Source of the DNA: Palsa-504 sp963800415
GTDB taxonomy: Bacteria > Actinomycetota > Actinomycetes > Streptosporangiales > Streptosporangiaceae
Assembly (NCBI GenBank): GCA_963800415.1
Contig: CAWDBS010000069.1
Location: 37,535-101,534 of the forward strand
Length of the DNA: 64,000 nucleotides
Direction of reading: 5' to 3'
Shown here: positions 51,785 through 60,526 of the stretch, in pieces
Numbering within the stretch: position 1 is the first letter of the stretch
How the letters are laid out: each line of letters starts with the position of its first letter
Notes under the pieces: generated by a model
What the model was told of the DNA's origin: nothing
Databases searched by the model: none
The model's input: the letters and a program-made list of their open reading frames with translations, nothing else
Program-made: the position numbers and the translations under genes

Positions 51785-51806
51785 CACTTAATATATGTCT
51801 CATTGA
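51785..51806. repeat. direct-repeat copy 1 (with 55305-55326)
   Basis: CACTTAATATATGTCTCATTGA lies 53 bp upstream of the esterase ATG and contains a TATATT -10-like box on the minus strand. It matches the copy at 55305-55326 in 19 of 22 positions. It could be an operator of the operon TetR or a recombination scar. Confidence 0.55.
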
Positions 51807-51898
51807 CCGAAGTCTCAGCCAGTGCGCATTCCCGCAGGCCAGGGCTCTCATCTGCGGCCCTTGTCACACCCGGCAGGGCCGTTTTTGCCACGTTCTTG

Positions 51899-52745
51899 TC
51901 ACACAGCCTCTGCAAACAGGCCACCGAGCGCGCCGCTGATCATGGCCAGGTCCGCGGGCTTGACGTGCGTGTAGGTGCCGACGTTCACGGCGACGGTGTG
52001 ACCGAACCAACTGGCCCGGATCGAATCCGGGACGCCCAGGTGCTCGAGCAGGCTGTTGGCCGAGTGCCTGCAATCATGCAATCTGATCTTCGGCAGCCCG
52101 GCCGCCTTGCACAGTCGCGCGAAGGCATCTGAATACGTCTGCGGGTTCACCGGGGCGCCGAGCTCATCGCAGCAGACGAATCCGTCGTCGACGGCGCCGA
52201 CCGCGTAGGCGGCACCGGCTGCCTTGCTCTCGGCCACCTGGGTCTCGTACAGCGCCAGCAGGGCGCCGAGCACCGGCTGGAAGAGCGGCAACGTCCTGTA
52301 GCCGCGGCGGGACTTCGGCCCCTTCTCGATCACCTCGCCGCCGACCGTGACGTGGGTGTTTTTGATGCTCAGGGTGGCGTCGGTGAAGCTGACATCGGAC
52401 CAGCGCAGCCCGCACACCTCGCCGCGCCTCATGCCCAGCAAGCTGAGCAGCCAGCAGGCAGCCAGCCGCTCACCGGACACCGCCGTGATGAAGCGCCGGA
52501 CCTCGTCTTCGGACCAGGTTCTGGCGCGGCGCCTTCGGCCCGCCGGTCACCTTGACCTTCCGGGCCGGGTTGCGAGGCAGCTTGCCGTCGTCGACGGCCA
52601 TCTCAAATGCGGCCGAGAGCTGGCTGAGCATCATCCGCACCGTCGCCACGCCGAGGCCGGTGCCTGGCTTGCCGCCGCGGCTGCGGCCCGAGGTGAGTGC
52701 GTAGTCGGCCAATGCCTCGACGTCGTCCCTGGTGATGCTCGCTGG
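51899..52745 (-). pseudogene. tyrosine recombinase (integrase), frameshifted and N-terminally truncated
   Basis: The SAM-like core-binding domain (ITRDDVEALADYALTSGR in pieces, TVRMMLSQLSAAFEMAVDDG, RNPARKVKV) is followed, after a one-base insertion near 52517-52524, by TWSEDEVRRFITAVSGERL and the catalytic domain: LLGMRRGEVCGLRW (Arg I), IRLHDCRHSANSLL (H-x-x-R) and WFGHTVAVNVGTYTHV (Tyr nucleophile). The first about 100 residues, including the arm-binding domain, are missing. It is of the type found in actinomycete integrative elements and phages and is probably inactive. Confidence 0.8.
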
Positions 52746-52800
52746 GCGTGATGGTAGGCCCGCACGGTGTTGAGCTCGCGGCCGCGGGTGGGTCGCCGCC

Positions 52801-52986
52801 GACCTGCGGCGGCGCATCGCAGCGGGGGAATGGGCCGTAGACGAGGCGCTGCCCGCGACGGCGGCGCTGGCCGAGCACTACCACGTCTCCCAGGCCACGA
52901 TCACCAGGGTGCTGCGCGTCCTGGCCACCGAGGGGCTGGTGCGCACCGTGCCCCGGTGGGGGACTTTCAGGGCCGAGGGCAGCTAG
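52801..52986 (+). pseudogene. GntR-type DNA-binding domain fragment
   Basis: 61 residues: DLRRRIAAGEWAVDEALPAT, then AALAEHYHVSQATITRVLRV and LATEGLVRTVPRWGTFRAEGS, a complete GntR winged helix. No in-frame start codon exists between the upstream TGA at 52771 and the domain. Such regulators (KorSA-like) accompany integrases in actinomycete integrative conjugative elements, consistent with the adjacent divergent integrase remnant. Confidence 0.65.
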
Positions 52987-53225
52987 GCCACCTCAGCGGC
53001 CAGCCTGGCTCGTCCTGCGCGGCGCTCAGAGCCCCCGGCGCTCGGGGCGGCTAGGCATACCGGCCGGGCCTGACGGCAAGGGCCAGGCCAGAGGCCAGGC
53101 CCGGAACGCGCGCGACGAGCCTCTGCGGCTTGCGCTCGGTACCTGCCGGGAGGACGGGGCAGAACGAGGCGCGCCTCACATGGTGCGCATCAAGCGTCAC
53201 GTGACGGTATTCCGGACGCTTTTGC

Positions 53226-54704
53226 CTAGGTTTTGCCGGTGCCAGACGGGAGGCGCACCTGGTTGCCGGGACCGGGGGTGGGCGGCGCTTCATCGGGCCG
53301 GGGAGGCTTGATCCACTGGAGGTAGACCTCGTAGGCGGCGAGCAGCACGCCGATGATGAGGAAGCTGAGCCACGACACGCTCACGATCAGGAGCAGGATC
53401 CCGGCGACGACAGCGCCTCCCAGCTGGAGACCACCCGCATGCGCAGCCACCCAGGAGACCACGCGGCCTCGGTGGTCACCACCCCGTGCACCCGTGATGT
53501 TGCGCCAGGTCCGCGTCACCCACGAGCGGAAGGCCACCGCCCACCGGTACGGCCCGCTCAGCACGGCGATGACCAGGACGACCAGAGCCACGCCCAGGAC
53601 CCATGCGGTGAGGACGAAGAATCCGTGCAGCAGGTCACCGAGAACAGTCTGAGCGAGCTGGGGGTTGTGAGCACCGCTGGCCAGCACGCTTTGCTCGTGG
53701 AGCGTAACGCGCCTCTCCACGATCATCAACAGAGATACGCCCACCGCCAGCTGAAGCAAGGTTCTGCGGCGATTCACCGACAGCCACAGGCTCAAGGCGA
53801 TCAGGACGATCGTGACCAAGGGCAGGACCAGGGTGAACCGGTCGAAGGCCTTCACCCCTCGCTGGACCTCGGCCAGGTCACTCGACTTCACCAGGGTGAT
53901 CTGGCCGAAGTCGCTCGGCAGGGTGACCCCCAGGGCCTTGGACAGCTTGTTCACCGCCTGCTGGGGCGGGTCGGCGCTGGTGATGGTGGGCAAGGTCACG
54001 GGCTTGCCGGTCAAGTTGGAGGCCAGGCCCGACACCTTCCCCAGGGCCTGGTTGATCAGGGGGACGGTGTTGAGGACGATATAGCCGCCCGAGTTGGATA
54101 CTGCCGCCGTATGCTGGCCGCGCAGCACCGCCACCAGCAATTGGTGCATGGAGGTCAACGTTGCGGTCCAGATGGCCTGGAACTGGCGGGACGCCAGCAC
54201 GGTGGCCAGCTGACCGGTAACGAAGCTCTTGGTGGCATTGGTGACCGGGACGGCCGCGATACTGGCCTTGGGCGGGAGCGCAGCTTTCAGGCGGGCCTGA
54301 ACATGGAGCTCGGTAAACAGCTCGTCGGTGGCGCGCGCCGCCACGGCGGATGTCACTGCCGGATTCTCCAAGACGGGCGCGACCGTGCCGACGAACGTGC
54401 CGGTGTTCAGCAGGGTCCGGTGCGCCCACACCTCCGTGGTGGACAGCAGCACCAGGAGGCAGGAAAGCGCGACGAGCAAGCCGACGACAGCTCTGCGGAT
54501 GCGTCGCCGACGCGGCTTCTTGACTGGCTGGGGAGGGTCGCCCTCAGCCTGGCTACGGGCGAGATCTGCCTCAGCGGGAGCATTTTCTTCAGGAGGCTGG
54601 ACCGAGGGGGTGGTCACCTGCCTGGGGTCGGCATGAGACGCGCGGAGCGGATCACGGCCTGGTTCTCCTGGGACCGCTGGTGTCTCGTCTCCCGGCTCTG
54701 TCAT
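53226..54704 (-). CDS. multi-span membrane protein of unknown function
   Basis: 492 residues from the ATG at 54704, with GGGGAGG upstream. A long polar Pro/Glu-rich N terminus ending in the basic stretch KKPRRRRIRR precedes a first membrane helix (AVVGLLVALSCLLVLLSTTE in part). A large extracytoplasmic domain (about 115-300) contains Ala/Thr-rich helices and a duplicated-looking LPTITSADPP region. Four further helices follow (LVLPLVTIVLIALSLWL, LHGFFVLTAWVLGVALVVLV in part, LGGAVVAGILLLIVSVSWL, FLIIGVLLAAYEVYL). The general layout occurs in many actinobacterial membrane proteins; no enzymatic motif is seen. Confidence 0.8.
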   Translation of the reverse strand: MTEPGDETPAVPGEPGRDPLRASHADPRQVTTPSVQPPEENAPAEADLARSQAEGDPPQPVKKPRRRRIRRAVVGLLVALSCLLVLLSTTEVWAHRTLLNTGTFVGTVAPVLENPAVTSAVAARATDELFTELHVQARLKAALPPKASIAAVPVTNATKSFVTGQLATVLASRQFQAIWTATLTSMHQLLVAVLRGQHTAAVSNSGGYIVLNTVPLINQALGKVSGLASNLTGKPVTLPTITSADPPQQAVNKLSKALGVTLPSDFGQITLVKSSDLAEVQRGVKAFDRFTLVLPLVTIVLIALSLWLSVNRRRTLLQLAVGVSLLMIVERRVTLHEQSVLASGAHNPQLAQTVLGDLLHGFFVLTAWVLGVALVVLVIAVLSGPYRWAVAFRSWVTRTWRNITGARGGDHRGRVVSWVAAHAGGLQLGGAVVAGILLLIVSVSWLSFLIIGVLLAAYEVYLQWIKPPRPDEAPPTPGPGNQVRLPSGTGKT

Positions 54705-55304
54705 CACCGGTGCCTCCCCACGAGCCTGATGGAGCGAAGCATAACGCGGCTGCCCTCTGCCAGGCCATCTCATAGGCGGCTAAGTCGGATATACGGTGGT
54801 AGTGACGGCAACACGGAGCGAGGTTCCACGACTATGGACACCGTGAACTAGCTGCCGAGGTCGGCCAGCCGTCGTAGATGCCGGTAGTTCGCATCGAGGG
54901 GATCAGCCGATGATCTTGGTCTGCGCTGGCCTGAATCTGGCCATACAGCACCGCGCAAGACAGGCTAATGACGCGCACCAATGAGTATCGTCCCACCAGG
55001 TCACAAGGTATGTACCCAGGTCGGCGACACTGCCGACACACTCTACGGATCAGATGCTCAGCGTCCGCTGATCGGCCGGGTGTAGCTGCCCCGCCTGCGG
55101 GTGGCACTCAGCGGCTGGCACGGCCGCAGGAGCGGACAGCAGAGCGCCCCGCCAGCCGTAGCCAGCGGGGCGCTTCTTTGACACATCGCTGACACAGACG
55201 CGGCTGGACCCGCTGGACGCGGCAAGAACGGCCGGACGTACGCACCGGCCTGGCCTGCGGGAATCTGGAACGGCTGGACGCAGCCGGACGCATTAAACTC
55301 GGAT
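54705..55304. other. gene-free stretch with a terminator
   Basis: About 600 bases between the membrane-protein start and a direct repeat. It contains a strong terminator (55143-55179) but no gene I can support; short reading frames there have no family resemblance. It may be residue of the integrated element. Confidence 0.45.
55143..55179 (+). terminator. rho-independent terminator
   Basis: AGCGCCCCGC and GCGGGGCGCT form ten-base perfect arms around a 12-base loop, followed by TTCTTT. There is no annotated gene immediately upstream, so it may belong to a lost gene of the integrated element. Confidence 0.8.
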
Positions 55305-55326
55305 CACTTCTTATATGTCTCACTGA
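55305..55326. repeat. direct-repeat copy 2 (with 51785-51806)
   Basis: CACTTCTTATATGTCTCACTGA matches the copy near 51785 in 19 of 22 bases, in the same orientation, 3.5 kb away. A fragment of an acyl-CoA synthetase begins at its right edge. Confidence 0.55.
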
Positions 55327-55411
55327 GTACCCGCGGGAAATCCGGTTCATGGCCGAGCTGCCCAAGGGACCGTGGGGCAAGATCCTCAAGGCCGCCCTGC
55401 GGGACGGATAG
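55322..55411 (+). pseudogene. C-terminal scrap of an acyl-CoA synthetase
   Basis: TEYPREIRFMAELPKGPWGK then ILKAALRDG and TAG. This is the C-terminal catalytic-Lys motif of AMP-forming acyl-CoA ligases (LPKGPxGKILK). The remaining enzyme is absent. It begins at the direct-repeat copy 2, so the deletion end point coincides with the repeat. Confidence 0.65.
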
Positions 55412-55485
55412 GAAGGTCCTGGCTTTCCTCAGCGATTTCGACAGGTTCAGCAAAGATCCCGGGAGATACGGCTAGCCTGGCCGGC

Positions 55486-56007
55486 ATGACAACAACCGGG
55501 TTCGGGTTCGGCTCACGAGCGGGGCGTCTCGACCGGGCCGTGTACACCACGATCACCGTGATGAGTGTCCTGGTCGTCTACGACGGCTGGCAGAACCTGA
55601 AGCTCGGGGCGGCAATAGGGGTGATCCTCGGACCCGTGCTCGCCATGTTCGTGACACACGTCTTTTCCGCATCCCTTGCCCGGCAGGCAGAACTGCGCAA
55701 GCGCCCCAGCCGCAGTGAGGAGATGAGGATCATCCGAGCCGAATCGCGTTTCCTCCTGCTGGCCGCTCCTGCGCTCGCGCTCCTGGTCATCCTGGCTGTC
55801 GCCGGGGTCTCGGTCAGCCGCTCCATCCACGCCGTCATTCTGCTGGAGGGCGCCTCGCTCGGGTTCTGGGCCTTCGTGGCAGGCCAGCGGGCGGGGCTGG
55901 CTGGCTGGCCGCTGGCGCGGACGGTGGTCCTGGGCCTGATCGCCGGCGTCCTGGTCCTGACGCTGCAGGTCTTCCTCCAGCCTGGCAGTTCCTCCGTGCT
56001 ACCGTGA
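55486..56007 (+). CDS. integral membrane protein, 173 aa
   Basis: The ATG at 55486 is chosen because the protein then starts with a short polar tail. Four membrane segments are visible: AVYTTITVMSVLVVYDGW, LGAAIGVILGPVLAMFVTHVF in part, FLLLAAPALALLVILAVAGV in part, and VVLGLIAGVLVLTLQVFL. A basic loop (RKRPSRSEEMRIIRAESR) lies between helices 2 and 3. I do not recognise a named family; similar small four-helix proteins are common in actinobacteria. Confidence 0.7.
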   Translation: MTTTGFGFGSRAGRLDRAVYTTITVMSVLVVYDGWQNLKLGAAIGVILGPVLAMFVTHVFSASLARQAELRKRPSRSEEMRIIRAESRFLLLAAPALALLVILAVAGVSVSRSIHAVILLEGASLGFWAFVAGQRAGLAGWPLARTVVLGLIAGVLVLTLQVFLQPGSSSVLP

Positions 56008-56033
56008 CCGTCTGCGGGCTATCCCGGCGCAGC

Positions 56034-56063
56034 TCCTGACCTCACCGGTCCTGACCTCACCGG
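56034..56063. repeat. 15-bp perfect tandem duplication over a stop codon
   Basis: TCCTGACCTCACCGG occurs twice in tandem. The TGA stop of the thiolase-hydratase gene (complement of 56057-56059) lies in the second copy. Confidence 0.85.
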
Positions 56064-58460
56064 TTACGCCACTGGGGGCGCCGCTTGGCGGCGAATGCGG
56101 TCATGCCTTCGATGGCGTCCTCGCTGGCCATGAGCTCGTCGATGGCGGTGCTCGGGTGGTTGACGGCATCGACGACATCCGGGATGGCGCGGGTTTCCTC
56201 CATCACCCGCAGCGAGATCCGTACCGACGTGGGCGAGCTCTCCAGGATCCCGGCGGCCAGGGCGCGGGCGCCGTCCAGCGCGGTCCCGGCGGGGACGACC
56301 CGGTTGACCAGGCCGTACGCCAGCGCCTCGTCGGCGGTGACGCGGCGGCCGGTGAGGATCATCTCGGTGGCGACCTTGGGCGGCACGGTGCGCGGCAGCC
56401 GGATGAGGCCGCCGGCGCCCGCGACCAGCCCGACCCTGACCTCACTGAGCGCGAACTGCGCGGTGGCGTCGGCCACGACCAGGTGGCATGCTAGCGCGAT
56501 CTCGCAGCCGCCGCCCATGGCGAAGCCGTTGACCGCGGCGATGACCGGCTTGGGCATGTGCGCCCGGCTCGTCAGGCCGGCGAACCCGTTCTTGGGCACC
56601 CACATGGCCTGGCCGGACGCCGAGTAGACCAGGTCGTTGCCCGCGGAGAAGGCCTTCTCCCCCGCTCCGGTCAAGATGGCGACCCACAGGTCGTCGTCGG
56701 CGAAGTAGGCGTCGAAGACGCGGTCGAGCTCGTCGTTCGCCATCGGGTGCAGGCTGTTCCTGGACTTGGGGCGGTTGATGGTGACCTCGAGCAGGTGGCC
56801 GTCGCGGCGGACCAGCACGTGCTCGTACGCCTCGCGCAGGACCGGCGGGCCGGGCGGGAACAGCTCGTCCATCCGGGCCCTGGTGGTGGTGACCCGGTTA
56901 CCGAAGCCGAACGACCGGACGTAAACCGCCTGGCCGATGGGCTCCTTCGCCGTGGTGAGCAGGTCGAGGAGGTCCGGGTCGTCACCCTTGGCCACGAAGC
57001 GTGCCCGGCCGCGGTCGAGCCGGCCGACGACGATGCCGGTCCGGGCGCCGTCGCGGGCGTGCTTGACCGTGTAGGTCTCGATGGTGGCCGGGCCGTCGGC
57101 GTAGCGGGACTGCTCCGGCGCGGGCCAGCCGTCGATCTCGGCTTGCAGCGCGGCGCTCCGGTCCGGGATCCAGGCGGCCGGGGTGGTGGCGTACACGCCG
57201 GCCGAGTACTTGCTCATGATGCCGCCGTTGGCGCCGACCAGCCCGTAGCTGCCGGGGGCGCGGCGCGCCCGCTGGACGGTTTCGGCGATGGCGTGCATGG
57301 AGTAGTTGTTGCCCGCGCCGCCGAAGAACGGCAGCCCGCCGGTGACGGTCAGGCCACGCGGATCGGCGGGATCAAGGCCGAGGCCATCGCAGATGTTGAA
57401 CACTGGCGCGGGAAAGCAGCTGTACAGGTCGATTGTGGCCAGGTCGTCCGCGCCGAGGCCGGCCATATCGAGGGCCTGGCGGACCGCCATTACGGAGGCC
57501 GGGCCGGCGGACAGGTCGGCCCGGTCCAGCAGGTCCCGCTCGCGCAGGTCAGCGTGCCCGTGCAGGAACACCCACCGGTCCCGGGGAACGCCGAGCCGCC
57601 GCGCCGCGGCGACCGACATGAGCAGCACGGCGGCGCCCTGGTTGACCTTTTCCCGCGCCACGATGTAGCGGGTGTACGGATCGGCGATGGGCCGGTTCGC
57701 CTCGGTCGGCGTGACCAGCTCCTGCGTGCTGCGCTCGACCGGTGCCGCGGCGTGCGGGTTGGCCGCCGCGACCCGGGTGAACGGCGCGAACAGCGCGCCG
57801 ATGGCGGCCGCGTACTCCGGGCGGGTCTGCCCCAGGCGGGCCCGCCGGGCGTTGTCGATCAGCGCGTACTGGCTGGGCGCGCCGGTCAGCCCGTGCGCGG
57901 CCTGATGCCGGGACATCAGGCCGGCCAGCCCGTAGCCGCGGTCCTCTAGGCTGCCCTCGGCGTGCTCGGTGAAGTCGGGCTTGTCGCCGGCTAACGCCGG
58001 CCCGGGCGAAGTGCTCGACGGTGGAGATGGCCTCCGACCCGAAGATCAGCGTCACCTGGCTTCCGCCGCCCGCGATCACCGCGGCGAACTCGCTGACCAG
58101 GTGCTGCGGGGCCTGGCCGCCACTGACTTCCAGGACCGCGCGGGCCGGGCTCGCGCCGATCCGGCCGGCCACGGATCGGGAGTAATTATCCGAACGGCCC
58201 AGGGGTGCCCGCGCCCCCGGAACGGAATTCTCGAACTGGCGGATCCCGGCCACCGTGTCGATCGCCGCCGCGACCGTGACGGGCTCGCCTCCGCTGTCGG
58301 CCAGGGCCTCGCGGGCCGCGTCGGCGGCGAGGTCCACGGGCGAGCGCTGACGGTAACCCGGGGCATCGAGGCGCTCGGACGCCTGCCCGGCACCGACCAC
58401 GACAGGCGTGCGGGGGTCGAGCGGCGGCTGGTCCATGGTGTCCGGTTCCGGCTGGTTCAT
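56057..58460 (-). pseudogene. thiolase-like / enoyl-CoA hydratase fusion gene with one frameshift
   Basis: Read across one slip near 57985-58000, about 800 residues form one protein. Residues about 1-400 are a degradative/SCP2-type thiolase (PVVVGAGQASERLD, LYSCFPAPVFNICDGLGL, LPFFGGAGNNYSMHA, GLVGANGGIMSKYSAGVYA). Residues about 400-510 form the thiolase type-1 additional C-terminal domain (TYTVKHARDGARTGIVVGRL). From about 538 an enoyl-CoA hydratase follows (VTINRPKSRNSLH, FSAGNDLVYSASG, NGFAMGGGCEIALACHLV). The ATG at 58460 overlaps the stop of the monooxygenase gene (ATGA). It likely carries out two steps of acyl-CoA oxidation. The frameshift may be a sequencing error. Confidence 0.8.
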
Positions 58461-59596
58461 GGTCTCACTTCCGGCGTCGCGCGAGCTAGGCCGGCGAGCG
58501 CGGCGATCTGCCGCTCGCAGTCGGCGACGATCTGGCGGGTGATCTCGGCGGCGGGCCTGACCTGGTCGAAGGAGCCGACGACCTGGCCGACGAAGAACGA
58601 TTCGAGGTGGAGCGCGCCCTCGTGGCCCGCCCTGGCGGCCGCGTCGATCCGCTGCCAGGCCTCGTTGACCAGCATCGGCTGCAGCGGCATGGGCAGCGGC
58701 GCGGGACTGCCCGGCCGTTCCCACTCCTCGTGCCAGGCGCTGCGCAGCTGGCGGGCGGGCTTGCCGGTCCTGGTGGGCGAGCGAACCGTGTCCGAGCTGG
58801 TGGCGCGCAGGAACTTGGCCTTGATGGCCTGATTGGCGACGTCTTCCTCGCTGGACAGCCAGACCGACCCGCACCAGACGCCGGCCGCGCCGAGGGCCAG
58901 GGCGGCGGCCATCTGGCGGCCGGAGGCGATGCCGCCCGCGGCCAGGACGGGTCGTCCGGCGGCGATGTCGACGATCTCCGGGGTGAGAACCATGGTGGCG
59001 ATGGTGCCGGTGTGCCCGCCCGCCTCGGTGCCCTGCGCGATCAGCAGGTCCACGCCGGCCTCGATCTGCCTGACCGCGTGCCTGGGCTGCCCGACCAGGG
59101 CGGCGACGGCCACGCCCTGTTTCCTGGCCCGCTCCACCAGGCCGGGCGGCGGCGGGCCCAGGGCATTCGCGATGAGGGCGATCGGGTGGCCGAACGCGAC
59201 GTCGAGCAGGGCGGCCGCGCCGGCCGGGTTGAGGCTGGCCGCGATCTCGTCATACTCAGGGACCGGTGCGGCTTCGGGGACGCCGTACCGGTCGAGCAGA
59301 TCCCGGACGAAGGCCAGGTGCCCGGCCGGGATCTGGGCGCGCAGGCTCGCGACGAGGTTGTCCGGGTCGCCAGGCGCGAACTTCTCCGGAACGAGCAGGT
59401 CCACGCCGTACGGCTTGCCGCCGGTCCGCTCCTCGATCCAGGTCAGCTGGGCGTCCAGTTCGGCCGGGGTGTAGGCCGACGCGGCCAGCACGCCGAAGCC
59501 GCCGGCGTTGGTGACCGCGGCGACCACGCCGGGCGAGCGGTTGAAGCCGACGATCGGGTGCGGCACGCCGACCAGGTCGGTGAAGGCGGTTCTCAT
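58457..59596 (-). CDS. nitronate monooxygenase-like (2-nitropropane dioxygenase family) FMN enzyme
   Basis: 379 residues from the ATG at 59596 with GGAAGG upstream. The TIM-barrel FMN pattern is present: PHPIVGFNRSPGVVAAVTNAGGFG (pieces), KPYGVDLLVPEKF, QGTEAGGHTG (phosphate-binding loop), and PVLAAGGIASGRQMAAALALGAAGVWCGS (pieces). In this family the catalytic His may be absent, so the reaction may be enoyl reduction rather than nitronate oxidation. The start overlaps a CoA-ligase scrap (TGATG) and the stop overlaps the thiolase fusion. Confidence 0.85.
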   Translation of the reverse strand: MRTAFTDLVGVPHPIVGFNRSPGVVAAVTNAGGFGVLAASAYTPAELDAQLTWIEERTGGKPYGVDLLVPEKFAPGDPDNLVASLRAQIPAGHLAFVRDLLDRYGVPEAAPVPEYDEIAASLNPAGAAALLDVAFGHPIALIANALGPPPPGLVERARKQGVAVAALVGQPRHAVRQIEAGVDLLIAQGTEAGGHTGTIATMVLTPEIVDIAAGRPVLAAGGIASGRQMAAALALGAAGVWCGSVWLSSEEDVANQAIKAKFLRATSSDTVRSPTRTGKPARQLRSAWHEEWERPGSPAPLPMPLQPMLVNEAWQRIDAAARAGHEGALHLESFFVGQVVGSFDQVRPAAEITRQIVADCERQIAALAGLARATPEVRP

Positions 59597-59772
59597 CAGG
59601 AGGCTTCCTTCCAGGTGACGACGGCGTCGAGCGCCTCTATCCGGGCGATCACCGCGGTCAGGTTGCGGTAGGCCAGCATCGAAAACGTCGACTTGTCCGA
59701 CGCGCCCACCAGCGCGACGCTGCGCGGTCGGAAGAGGCTTGTCAGCCGCTCGCCGGTGATCTGGAATGGCAT
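59596..59772 (-). pseudogene. N-terminal scrap of a CoA-binding (ADP-forming) acyl-CoA synthetase
   Basis: 58 residues. The first 38 match the start of CoA-binding acetate-CoA ligase-type proteins (SLFRPRSVALVGASDKSTFS, MLAYRNLT). The last 20 (AVIARIEALDAVVTWKEAS) are from elsewhere, so an internal deletion has joined two pieces. It is still read in frame into the next gene by TGATG coupling, and it heads the thiolase operon. Confidence 0.6.
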
Positions 59773-59824
59773 GCTGATATCCTAGACGGTAAACGTTCAG
59801 CAATAAAGCGGAGGGGGAAGCGCG

Positions 59825-60436
59825 GTGAGCACGACGCACGTGACGCCAGGACGCCCGCGCGATCCCGGGGTGGACCGGCGCATCGCCCAGGCCGCGCTCG
59901 ACCTGTTCGCTGATACCGGCTGGGCCGGCTTCGCGATGGAGGCGGTAGCCCGCCGGGCCGGCGTCGGCAAAGCCTCGCTCTACCTGCGGTGGAGCACCAA
60001 AGAGGCGCTGCTGACCGGCGCGGTGACCTGGCGCCTGGCCCGGGTCGCCGACACGGACACCGGCACGCTGCGCGGCGACCTGGCCGAGCTGGCGGCCCAG
60101 ATGCTCGACATCTACGCGGGCGACACCAGCCGCGTCGCGCTCCGACTCGCACTCGAGGCCGACGCCATCCCGGGCGTGGCCGAGCACTACGCGCAGATGC
60201 GGCAGGCGCAGGTCCTCGCGGCCCGGGCCATCGTGCGCCGCGGCATCGGCCGCGGCGAGATCGCGCCCGATACCTCGGTCACGCTGCTGCTGGACACGCT
60301 CGTCGGCGGGGCCATGATGCACGCGCTGGTCACCCCGGCCGGCCGCCGGGCCGACCTGGCCCGCAACACCGGGGCCTACACCGCCCAGCTGGTCAGCTTT
60401 CTGCTGCGCGCCGTCACCCCGTACCGATCCCGGTAA
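59825..60436 (+). CDS. TetR-family regulator, divergent from the acyl-CoA operon
   Basis: 203 residues, GTG start after GGAGGGGG. The helix-turn-helix is MEAVARRAGVGKASLYLRWSTKEALL (pieces: AVARRAGVGKASLYLRW). The C-terminal domain is helical and of the AcrR-like class (DTLVGGAMMHALVTPAGRR). Only 52 bp separate it from the start of the divergent CoA-ligase scrap, so it probably regulates the thiolase/monooxygenase operon. The spacer holds GTAAACGTTC, which may be part of an operator. Confidence 0.85.
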   Translation: MSTTHVTPGRPRDPGVDRRIAQAALDLFADTGWAGFAMEAVARRAGVGKASLYLRWSTKEALLTGAVTWRLARVADTDTGTLRGDLAELAAQMLDIYAGDTSRVALRLALEADAIPGVAEHYAQMRQAQVLAARAIVRRGIGRGEIAPDTSVTLLLDTLVGGAMMHALVTPAGRRADLARNTGAYTAQLVSFLLRAVTPYRSR

Positions 60437-60477
60437 ACGGCGGCAGCAGGCCTGGGCCAAATGATCCTGGGCGGCCC

Positions 60478-60491
60478 GGGACACTAGTCCC
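60478..60491. promoter_or_regulatory. DosR/NarL-type palindrome GGGACACTAGTCCC
   Basis: GGGAC-N4-GTCCC, with flanking C and G extending the arms to six bases. It lies 36 bp upstream of the sensor kinase start. It matches the general pattern of DosR/DevR boxes and related NarL-type operators (comparison by eye). Confidence 0.5.
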
Positions 60492-60499
60492 GTGACAGC

Positions 60500-60515
60500 G
60501 GGACCAAAAGGGCCC
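60500..60515. promoter_or_regulatory. second DosR-like dyad upstream of the kinase gene
   Basis: GGGACC AAAA GGGCCC, arms matching in five of six positions. It lies between the first palindrome and the AGGA ribosome site of the kinase gene. Confidence 0.45.
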
Positions 60516-60526
60516 ATGGTAGGACT

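Noticed and set aside
55000..55140. Possible tRNA or attachment-site gene near the terminator
   Set aside because: No cloverleaf with the conserved T-arm and CCA-side pairing could be drawn.
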